From Bacteroidota bacterium (GTDB lineage Bacteria > Bacteroidota > Ignavibacteria > UBA10030 > UBA6906): 9,323 nucleotides of DNA. Every line of letters begins with the position of its first letter. Positions within the stretch are counted from its first letter, which is position 1. The stretch covers positions 1 to 9,323 of the forward strand of contig JAGDMJ010000100.1 in NCBI GenBank assembly GCA_017860555.1, in the 5' to 3' direction. A program made the translations under genes and the position numbers. Below, piece after piece: positions 1 to 6,349 of this stretch. Under the pieces are notes generated by a model. It did no database searches and was not told the origin of the DNA. It saw only the letters and a program-made list of their open reading frames with translations.

Positions 1-335
1 TAAATGCGGGCGCGGGCCCGGCGATGATCTACCAGATGCCTTTTGTGGAGTTTACCGAAAATCCCAGCGGGGGAACGGACGTGGAGCAGGTGGACTTTTT
101 CAGCAGCATCGGTCGGGGACAACCGCATTGGACAGCATCAGCCTTCCTTGGAGTTGGCGCGAACTTCGGGACCGATGGATCGAATGTTTTCGGAATCAAT
201 TTCCGCTACTACTTCACCAACCTGTACTCCGGAGGTCTACCCTCACTGTATAACCTGAATACTTTTGGCATCGCGGGCACGAAGAGCGATTTCGGAGGGT
301 TCTTCATTACTCTGAACGTGGGGATGGGGTATTAG
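1..335 (+). CDS. C-terminal part of a probable outer-membrane beta-barrel protein (5' end outside window)
   Basis: The frame is open from position 3 to the TAG at 333-335, giving 110 residues with no stop back to the left edge, so the gene begins outside the window. Seen: short stretches alternate small or polar residues with aromatic or hydrophobic ones (for example ASAFLGVGANF and VFGINFRYYFTN), separated by Gly/Ser/Asp/Asn turns. The chain ends in a strand-like segment, GFFITLNVGMGY, with a terminal aromatic residue. Known: bacterial outer-membrane barrels usually end in a beta-strand closing on Phe, Tyr or Trp, which the BAM complex recognises. Inference: this is the last few strands of a small outer-membrane barrel of unknown function. 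It converges on uvrA and is not part of the pilus cluster. A periplasmic beta-rich protein is the alternative. No family is recognised with confidence. Confidence 0.6.
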   Translation, partial: NAGAGPAMIYQMPFVEFTENPSGGTDVEQVDFFSSIGRGQPHWTASAFLGVGANFGTDGSNVFGINFRYYFTNLYSGGLPSLYNLNTFGIAGTKSDFGGFFITLNVGMGY

Positions 336-452
336 CACCTGTCACCCGGAACCTCCCCCTCACCTGTGTTCCTACCGCATCTCCCCCCTTGAAATTGCGG
401 AAGGCACTGGCGCGCTCCGGACCTCCCCTGAATCCTTTGCGAACCAATGCCT

Positions 453-485
453 TCCTGTATACCGCGGTTGCAAGATAATACAGGA
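453..485. repeat. Imperfect-loop inverted repeat between convergent genes
   Basis: TCCTGTAT (453-460) is the exact reverse complement of ATACAGGA (478-485), giving an 8-bp stem with a 17-nt loop. It lies about 80 bp past the uvrA stop and about 120 bp past the stop of the upstream plus-strand gene. There is no T-tract on either strand, so it is not a classical intrinsic terminator. It could be an RNA 3'-end hairpin for one of the convergent transcripts, or chance. The rest of 336-562 shows no convincing gene. Confidence 0.3.
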
Positions 486-498
486 GCCTGTTCAAAGC

Positions 499-514
499 GG
501 TGATGCACATCACC
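499..514. repeat. Short palindrome GGTGATG/CATCACC
   Basis: GGTGATG (499-505) and CATCACC (508-514) are perfect reverse complements separated by 2 nt. Read as RNA this is a 6-bp stem with a 4-nt loop; read as DNA it is a near-palindromic 16-mer of the kind dimeric regulators bind. It sits 49 bp beyond the uvrA stop codon. Without a second copy or a T-tract its role is undetermined. Confidence 0.3.
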
Positions 515-562
515 TGCCTGCGGATTCATATGTCATCCTGTTTCAAGGGAAAGCCGAGCATC

Positions 563-3385
563 TCACCCCTGCGGAGTGGGTCGGGAGGACTTGCGGCGGG
601 TGATATAAGATTTGAGGAATTGACCGGTATGGGAAGCGGGGATTTCTGCGAGCTCTTCCGGCGTGCCTGTCGCCACGACGAATCCTCCCGCGTCGCCCGC
701 CTCTGGACCAAGATCAATTACGTGGTCCGCACACTTGATGACGTCCAGGTTGTGTTCAATAATGAGCACGGAATTCCCCGCGTCGATCAGCGCGTTGAAG
801 CAATTCATGAGCTTTGCGATATCATCGAAATGAAGTCCCGTGGTGGGTTCATCGAACACAAAGAGCGTGTGCCGTTCCGGGTTTGGTGAGCTCATATGGG
901 CGGCGAGCTTCACGCGCTGCGCTTCCCCTCCCGAGAGAGACGTCGCAGACTGGCCGAGTCTGATGTATCCGAGCCCGACATCCTGAAGAACGCGCAGTCT
1001 TTGCGCGACCTTCCGCGCCATGACATCCTGGTCGAAGAAGCGGATTGCTTCGGTTACCGTCATCCCCAGCACTTCGTCGATATTCTTCCCGTGAAAGCGC
1101 ACGTCCAGGACCTCTTTCTTGTAACGCATCCCTTTGCACACGTCGCAGGTGAGATAGAGATCCGCCAGGAACTGCATCTCAACCCGGACCACGCCATCAC
1201 CCTCGCATGCCTCGCATCGCCCTCCGGGAACATTGAAGGAAAAGTGCCCCGGCTTGAACCCGTGGATCTTCGCCGCCTGAGTGGAAGCAAAGAGATTGCG
1301 GATCTGGTCGAAGATCTGGATATAGGTCACCGGATTGGAACGCGGCGTCCTCCCAATGGGAGACTGGTCGACCAGCTCGACATCGCTGATCTGCTCCTGC
1401 CCCGTCACGGAAGTGAATGCCCCGTGCTTCTTGCTGAAGTCGCCAAGAGCCCGTTTGAGTCCGCAGTAGACGACATCGTGCACAAGCGTACTCTTTCCGC
1501 TCCCGCTGACGCCGGTAACGCACACCAGCATCCCGAGTGGAATGGCCACATCGACGCTTTTGAGGTTGTGCTCCGAAGCGCCGGTGAACGTGATCGCCGT
1601 TCCATTCATCCGGCGGCGCTGGCGCGGAACCGGGATCTCCGTTCTTCCGCTGAGGTATGCGCCCGTGAGCGACTCGCGGTCGGAGAGAATCTCCTCCGGC
1701 GTACCGTTGAACACCACTTCCCCGCCATGTTCTCCGGCGTGAGGCCCAAGGTCCACGATGACGTCGCTCGCCCGCATCATGTCGGCATCATGCTCCACCA
1801 CGATCACGGTGTTGCCCACATCCCGGAGCGCTTTCAATATCCGAATGAGCCGGTCGTTGTCGCGCGGGTGAAGTCCAATGCTGGGTTCGTCGAGTACATA
1901 GATTGCTCCTACCAGCGAGGATCCCAGAGACGTGGCAAGGTTGATGCGTTGTGACTCGCCGCCGGAAAGCGTATTGGAAAGCCTGTCCAGAGTGAGGTAT
2001 CCGATCCCGACATCATCGAGGTAGGCGAGTCGGCGGTTCAGCTCGGCGAGGATCCGCCGGGCGACGTCACGTTCATACGCGTTGAGCTCGAGTGTGCGGA
2101 AGAACTCCCGCGCTGCACTGATCGTCATTGCGGAAACGTCCGCGATGCGCTTCTCGCCCACCCGAACGTTGAGAGCATCGGGACGCAGACGCGTCCCTTC
2201 GCACACCGGACAGGTCGTATATCCCCGGTACCGGCTCAGGAGCACGCGATAGTAGATCTTGTACGATTTTCGTTCCACCGTTTTGAAGAAGTCGCGCAAC
2301 CCCCCAAAATCACCATGCCCTTCCTGGATGATTCGCCGCTCCTGCTCGGTAAGCTGGCTGTATGGGACATCAAGGCGCAGGCCCGCGCGCGAGGCAATGC
2401 GCACCAGCGCACGGAGATGATCCCGGAACTTGGGGGTGGTCCAGACCTGAATGGCTCCTTCGCGAAGCGTCTTGCTCCTGTCGGGAACGACGCGGTCCAT
2501 GTCGATGCCGACTGCGCGTCCGAATCCCTGGCATTCCGGGCACGCGCCGAAAGGATTGTTGAAAGAGAAGAGCCTGGGATCAGGTTCCTCATAGGTTATG
2601 TGACAATCCGGACAGGCGAAGTTCTGGTTGAAGCGGAGCGTTCGCTCCCTCTCCAGGAGCACGACCGAAGCGCGCCCTCCTCCGGAGGCGAACGCCGTCT
2701 CAATGGAATCCGCGATGCGGTTGTTCTGTTCCTGCGGCCTGTACACGAGGCGGTCCACAAGGACTCCAACCGTCTCGACGGGTGTTCCTTTCGGCAACGT
2801 GGACTCGTTCAGGTCGATGATCTCGCTATTCACGAGGAGCCGGAAGAACCCCTCCTTCTTGAGATTTGCGAGAGCCTGGTCCGTCGTTTCACGGGGATGA
2901 AGCTGCACTGGAAACGTGACATAGAGCTTCAGCTGGCTCACACCGGCGCTTTCCGCTTCCCGGGCGAGCATACCAAGCACTGTCTCCACCGAATCGCGCG
3001 ATACCAGCCGTCCACACTTACGGCAATTGGTTTTCCCGACCCGGGCGAACAGCAGACGCAGGTAGTCGTTCACTTCCGTGGTTGTGCCGACCGTGGAGCG
3101 CGGATTGCGCGTGTTCGTCTTTTGTTCAATGGCCATCGCCGGGCTGATGCCCTGGATCAAATCCACGTCCGGCTTGTCCATCCTCTCGAGGAATTGCCGC
3201 GCGTAGGATGACAGGCTTTCGACGTAGCGCCGCTGCCCTTCAGCATAGATGGTATCAAAGGCGAGGCTGGACTTCCCCGATCCGCTGACGCCTGTGAAGA
3301 CGATGAGCCTGTTCCGGGGAAGCGTCAGGGAAACGTTCTTGAGGTTATGAACCCGCGCCCCGCGTATGGTAATGGAGCCGTTCAT
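563..3385 (-). CDS. uvrA: UvrA, excinuclease ABC subunit A
   Basis: UvrA is the DNA-damage sensor of nucleotide excision repair: a dimeric ABC-type ATPase that finds lesions with UvrB and loads UvrB on DNA for UvrC incision. The protein is 940 aa, the length of E. coli UvrA. Seen in order: first Walker A GVSGSGKS (32-39); CxxC at 121-124; zinc site C258/C261/C282/C285; CPVC at 392-395; first signature LSGGE (473-477), Walker B ending D499-E500, and His532; second Walker A GVSGSGKS (625-632); zinc module C724/C727/C747/C750 that contacts DNA; second signature LSGGE (817-821), D845-E846 and His878. Every expected catalytic and zinc residue is present, so it should be active. The start at 3385 (MNGSITIRG) was chosen because homologues begin here. 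The frame stays open 70 codons further upstream, but that sequence is not UvrA-like. No Shine-Dalgarno site is visible close to this ATG. It follows the pilus cluster on the same strand after 234 bp and is probably transcribed separately. Confidence 0.97.
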   Translation of the reverse strand: MNGSITIRGARVHNLKNVSLTLPRNRLIVFTGVSGSGKSSLAFDTIYAEGQRRYVESLSSYARQFLERMDKPDVDLIQGISPAMAIEQKTNTRNPRSTVGTTTEVNDYLRLLFARVGKTNCRKCGRLVSRDSVETVLGMLAREAESAGVSQLKLYVTFPVQLHPRETTDQALANLKKEGFFRLLVNSEIIDLNESTLPKGTPVETVGVLVDRLVYRPQEQNNRIADSIETAFASGGGRASVVLLERERTLRFNQNFACPDCHITYEEPDPRLFSFNNPFGACPECQGFGRAVGIDMDRVVPDRSKTLREGAIQVWTTPKFRDHLRALVRIASRAGLRLDVPYSQLTEQERRIIQEGHGDFGGLRDFFKTVERKSYKIYYRVLLSRYRGYTTCPVCEGTRLRPDALNVRVGEKRIADVSAMTISAAREFFRTLELNAYERDVARRILAELNRRLAYLDDVGIGYLTLDRLSNTLSGGESQRINLATSLGSSLVGAIYVLDEPSIGLHPRDNDRLIRILKALRDVGNTVIVVEHDADMMRASDVIVDLGPHAGEHGGEVVFNGTPEEILSDRESLTGAYLSGRTEIPVPRQRRRMNGTAITFTGASEHNLKSVDVAIPLGMLVCVTGVSGSGKSTLVHDVVYCGLKRALGDFSKKHGAFTSVTGQEQISDVELVDQSPIGRTPRSNPVTYIQIFDQIRNLFASTQAAKIHGFKPGHFSFNVPGGRCEACEGDGVVRVEMQFLADLYLTCDVCKGMRYKKEVLDVRFHGKNIDEVLGMTVTEAIRFFDQDVMARKVAQRLRVLQDVGLGYIRLGQSATSLSGGEAQRVKLAAHMSSPNPERHTLFVFDEPTTGLHFDDIAKLMNCFNALIDAGNSVLIIEHNLDVIKCADHVIDLGPEAGDAGGFVVATGTPEELAEIPASHTGQFLKSYITRRKSSRPTPQG

Positions 3386-3463
3386 CGAAAGAGCACTACG
3401 AAAAAGGAGGAAATCCTGAACGAATAAACTAACAGAAAAGGGAAGGAAAAGCAACTTGAGAGA

Positions 3464-3474
3464 GGATTCGAACC
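3464..3474 (-). other. tRNA T-arm-like motif in the uvrA leader (no complete tRNA)
   Basis: On the minus strand 3474-3464 reads GGTTCGAATCC, identical to the conserved T-loop and inner T-stem of many bacterial tRNAs. The flanks extend the T-stem pairing by only one base pair. No acceptor stem, D-arm, anticodon arm or CCA can be assembled around it. It is therefore not a functional tRNA; it is either a relic of a tRNA 3' end or coincidence. Confidence 0.25.
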
Positions 3475-3515
3475 TGGGAGAAAGAAATGCCGACTGCGTC
3501 CGTCCTGTACACGTG

Positions 3516-3541
3516 CGCCCCCGCGCGTAAGCGCGGGGGCG
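3516..3541. terminator. Perfect GC-rich hairpin after the pilus cluster, possible terminator
   Basis: CGCCCCCGCGC (3516-3526) pairs perfectly with GCGCGGGGGCG (3531-3541) across a GTAA loop (TTAC on the minus strand), an 11-bp all-GC stem. It lies 78 bp past the stop of the lipoprotein gene and about 130 bp before the uvrA start, where the end of the pilus transcript would be expected. No U-tract follows on either strand, so if it stops transcription it is not a textbook intrinsic terminator. It may instead be a 3'-end stabilising hairpin or a mobile palindromic repeat. Confidence 0.4.
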
Positions 3542-3619
3542 TTGTGCGAAACAGTGCCGTCCAACTCCATCAGCCTGCAGCGTGCCCCCCGCCAATCGAG
3601 TTGAGGCGGCACCACGAGA

Positions 3620-5095
3620 TCAATGTACGACGCCTCCCACCGTCATGCCGAGCTGGTTCGGGGTATTCGGACCGGTCACGGAGATCATCACATTCACCGG
3701 AGTCCCGGAGGTGTCAGCGATGTCCCATGATCCGTCTTTCACGAGGCAAGTGAACTGCGTGGAGCCGGGACCTGAGACGATGACATCCGGCAGTTCCACA
3801 ACACCTGAATTCCCGAACTGGAGGAACACCTGGTTCTGCTTCACCCCTTCAGAGGAAGGAGGAGGTATTGATGCAACCACCGTGATTCGGGTCCCGGCTG
3901 CAAGGGGATGACCCAGGTAGTCCGAGACCTGGAAGGAGATGGATTGCGAGCCCCTGTTCGGGATATCGAAGGGCGTGGACGGTGTCACGTTGCCGATCGT
4001 CCCGGCGCCGCTCCACATGACGAGAATACTGTCTTGCACGGCGACACCTCCCTGCCCCAGGGTCTTCGCCGTAATGCGATGATAGCCATCTCCCCAGCCA
4101 GGCGCTGCGTAGGAGCCCATCGGCGCAGGGTTCCCGCTGATCAGATCGACCGTCCCCTGGCCGTCATTGCTTGTCACCACGCCGTCAATACCTCCCTGGA
4201 TCACACCGGCCGTGCTCCAGAAATACACTGCAGACGGTGCCGCGGGGTTGGAATACTTGTCCCCAACCAGAACGGAAATTCCATTGCGCATGTTGGCAAT
4301 GCCGAGCGCCGGGAAATTGAACCGCTGCGTGGCAATGGTAAAATGTGCCTGGTCCGGATATCCGCCCGTAATGACCACCCTCACCGGCCCCGAAAGGATG
4401 GAGCGCCCTCCCACATTGGCCGAGGCCTGTACCTGCACGACACCCGATTTGATGCCTGCGTTGAAGGTCATATGGGCCTGTCCCGCAGCATTGGTCTTCA
4501 AGACAACGGGAGAGACATATTCCCCACCGCCAACGGCACCAAGGATGCTGAAGCTCAGGTCGACGGCATGCGTGGCATCGATCGGCAGACCGAGGGAGTC
4601 GCGCACTTCCCAGCTCATGATCGTTGTTTCCTTACCCCCGACACCATACACACACACTTCAGGTTGGGAGGCGCCTATGAAGTAGATCGTTTGCGCCATG
4701 CCTGTCCCACCGGTAACGCCCCCGCCCCCAACGATCGACACCGGCGTCATGGCGAAGTTCTGCGTGATGACGGTCCCCGATTTGAGCGTGGCCACGAAGG
4801 CCGTGTCGCGGTAACCGGTCATTTTCAAAGTGATCGTCACGTTCATGGTACTGTCCACCTCGAACGTGAATGTGTACACGCCCTCGGCATCGGATGTCGT
4901 CGAAAGCGTCGAACCGGATACGGTCATGGCCTGGAGGGAGACCCCCTGGACCCGGGCATTGCTGGAAGCATCGACGATGTAACCGCTAATGATGCCCTCG
5001 CCGATCGTTGCCGCTGTCTCGTCGGATTTACAGCCGACAAGCAGCCCGGCCAGGCTCAGCACAAAGAGCAATAGTAGAATCGCCGCGTGTTTCAT
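3620..5095 (-). CDS. Secreted lipoprotein with carboxypeptidase-regulatory-like and Ig-like (Big-1-type) domains
   Basis: 491 aa. Seen: a type II signal peptide with a long Leu/Val core and lipobox LVGC, lipidated Cys22. A beta-sandwich region at about 35-117 (ISGYIVDASSNARVQGV..., DAEGVYTFTF, GYRDTAF) has the look of carboxypeptidase regulatory-like/CNA-B domains. Then follow about three further beta-rich units near 135-243, 247-360 and 365-475. The first has the pattern DSLGLPIDA...TNAAGQAHMTF typical of Big-1/invasin-type Ig domains. No catalytic motif is seen. The ATG at 5095 was chosen over the open frame upstream because it gives the signal peptide and follows GGGAGGA (5102-5108) at 6 nt. 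The ATG overlaps the secretin stop (ATGA), so translation is probably coupled. Inference: a structural or adhesive lipoprotein that works with the secretin, perhaps as an accessory, pilotin-like or surface factor; the precise role is unknown. Cys148 and Cys450 are the only cysteines beyond the lipid anchor. Confidence 0.8.
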   Translation of the reverse strand: MKHAAILLLLFVLSLAGLLVGCKSDETAATIGEGIISGYIVDASSNARVQGVSLQAMTVSGSTLSTTSDAEGVYTFTFEVDSTMNVTITLKMTGYRDTAFVATLKSGTVITQNFAMTPVSIVGGGGVTGGTGMAQTIYFIGASQPEVCVYGVGGKETTIMSWEVRDSLGLPIDATHAVDLSFSILGAVGGGEYVSPVVLKTNAAGQAHMTFNAGIKSGVVQVQASANVGGRSILSGPVRVVITGGYPDQAHFTIATQRFNFPALGIANMRNGISVLVGDKYSNPAAPSAVYFWSTAGVIQGGIDGVVTSNDGQGTVDLISGNPAPMGSYAAPGWGDGYHRITAKTLGQGGVAVQDSILVMWSGAGTIGNVTPSTPFDIPNRGSQSISFQVSDYLGHPLAAGTRITVVASIPPPSSEGVKQNQVFLQFGNSGVVELPDVIVSGPGSTQFTCLVKDGSWDIADTSGTPVNVMISVTGPNTPNQLGMTVGGVVH

Positions 5096-6336
5096 CGGAC
5101 ATCCTCCCGTGAAATGTGACGTTCCATTTTCGCCTGTTCGTCGCGCCAACGCTGGAAGATACCATCATCCTTCTGTTTCTGCGCAATGCGCTCCTGCAGC
5201 GTCGGAACCAGTTCCGCTTTCAACAGGATCACGAGTTCTTGCTTGGTGAGCTCTTCCTTATTGTACCCGAAGATGTAGCGTAGCCCGAGAATGTACCAGG
5301 GCAGGTCCTTCAAGAACGGAACGCCTGTCCTGACAGTGCTGGTCATACTGGTGTAGAGGCCACCGATCACGACTTCCTCGCCATCGAGCATCAGCAAGTT
5401 GGTGTTCGCCTTCGCCTTGTTGACAATGGTGGACACGGTTCCGGGTTCCACATCGCTGCGCTCCACTGCGACGAGGGTATGGATGAAGGTCACCCCGTTT
5501 TCCGTCACGACCTGGGGTGTGACGGTGATGATCGTGCCGGCGCTGTAGAATTTGTCAATGACATTGCCCGCGAAGTCGCGCTCTTTGACCGAGAAGTCCT
5601 TTCCAACCTGGATCCTCCCTTCCTCCCCCGACCGGACGACAAGCTGGGGACCGGAAAGGATCTCTCCGAGGTTATAGCCGGAGAACACCTTGGCCAAGAT
5701 GTCGATGTTCGCGAAGCTGAGTTTCGGCGTGATCCCTGCCTCGAAGATCTCGTTCGTCATTTTGTCGGCCGACGCAAGGCTGGCAATGACGTCAACATTA
5801 CTTGTGTTCTTCATGAAGGTCCAGTTGATGCCGACCTCTTCGATCCTGGACAGGTTCACCGCAAAGAAGTAGGCCGAGATCTTCACCTCCCGACTCTTGA
5901 AGGAGGCAAACTCCTTCACCATCCCGCTCCCGGAGACGGTGCCCGTGGTCCCGGCACCGGTCAACGCAGCATGTCCGGAGGACACCGGCGAGGTGATCTG
6001 GATATAGTTCTCGTATTCGGTGTACCAGAGCTCGTTCTTGCGGCAGATCGCCTCGAGGGCGTCACGCCACTGCATGCCCTGGACATCGACGCCGATTGGC
6101 ATCGAGCGCCGTTCCGTATCCACGACGACCTTTCCGACGAACTTCTTGCTGACATCGCTGATAGCCGCCAGCGCGCGGTCCAGCGTCGTGGACGGCGCGA
6201 TCGATACCAGCTCTTCAGGCGACGTGTACTCGCGGAATGCTTTCCGCTCGGAAGGGCTACCCGCTTGCCCCCAGGCATCACCGAAGCAGGCGATAATAAC
6301 GACGGCCAGCGTGACTGTAAACAGTGTCTTTTTCAT
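5092..6336 (-). CDS. pilQ: Compact secretin (PilQ/GspD family outer-membrane channel)
   Basis: Secretins form the multimeric gated pore through which pili or type II substrates cross the outer membrane. 414 aa. Seen: an N-terminal signal sequence (residues 1-23, possible cleavage after AWG); an STN/N0-type domain at about 45-115 (TLDRALAAISDVSKKFVGKV, MQWRDALEAICRKNELWY); a Gly/Thr/Ser-rich linker; then the secretin core at about 148-378. The core includes ILSGPQLVVRSGEEGRIQVG, GTIITVTPQV, LMLDGEEVVIGGL, the lip motif VPFLKDLPW...GLRYIFG and closing strand ELVILLKAELVP. Classic PilQ and GspD are much longer because of N1-N3 repeats, which are missing here. A charged tail (380-414) follows the core. 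The start has AGGAG (6340-6344) only 3 nt from the ATG. It lies 13 nt after the PilO/PilP-like gene and overlaps the lipoprotein start by 4 nt. Its place after PilM/N- and PilO/P-like genes favours PilQ over GspD. Confidence 0.9.
   Translation of the reverse strand: MKKTLFTVTLAVVIIACFGDAWGQAGSPSERKAFREYTSPEELVSIAPSTTLDRALAAISDVSKKFVGKVVVDTERRSMPIGVDVQGMQWRDALEAICRKNELWYTEYENYIQITSPVSSGHAALTGAGTTGTVSGSGMVKEFASFKSREVKISAYFFAVNLSRIEEVGINWTFMKNTSNVDVIASLASADKMTNEIFEAGITPKLSFANIDILAKVFSGYNLGEILSGPQLVVRSGEEGRIQVGKDFSVKERDFAGNVIDKFYSAGTIITVTPQVVTENGVTFIHTLVAVERSDVEPGTVSTIVNKAKANTNLLMLDGEEVVIGGLYTSMTSTVRTGVPFLKDLPWYILGLRYIFGYNKEELTKQELVILLKAELVPTLQERIAQKQKDDGIFQRWRDEQAKMERHISREDVR
5102..5108 (-). promoter_or_regulatory. 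Ribosome binding site of the lipoprotein gene
   Basis: The minus strand reads GGGAGGA, 6 nt before the ATG at 5095-5093. It lies inside the last codons of the secretin gene. It fixes the start used here, rather than the upstream in-frame ATG at 5149, and with the ATGA overlap implies coupled translation. Confidence 0.7.
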
Positions 6337-6349
6337 GTTCTCCTCAGCC

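Noticed and set aside
307..529. Small minus-strand genes of 65-68 codons downstream of uvrA
   Set aside because: They overlap one another in different frames, have no visible ribosome sites, and give Arg/Gly-rich products without recognisable features.
896..1954. Long open frame (352 codons) on the plus strand
   Set aside because: It lies wholly antisense to uvrA, whose motifs are unmistakable. Its product is low in hydrophobic structure and rich in Arg/His, as expected of a shadow of GC-rich coding DNA.
3400..3450. LexA (SOS) box before uvrA
   Set aside because: A CTG...CAG pair is present on the coding strand (in CTGTTAG...TTCAG), but the spacing does not match CTGT-N8-ACAG, and no GAAC-N4-GTTC type box is seen.
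3455..3545. A complete tRNA gene on the minus strand
   Set aside because: Only the T-loop core matches. No acceptor stem, D-arm or anticodon arm can be drawn, and the upstream side is occupied by the GC hairpin.
3386..3595. 70-codon N-terminal extension of uvrA to an upstream ATG
   Set aside because: It would run through the GC hairpin and T-arm-like motif. It adds sequence unlike any UvrA N-terminus, while the start at 3385 gives the family's normal length and first strand.
3908..5074. Open frame of 388 codons on the plus strand
   Set aside because: It is antisense to the lipoprotein gene, which has a signal peptide, lipobox and ribosome site. The plus-strand product has no recognisable domain and is Arg/His/Gly-rich.
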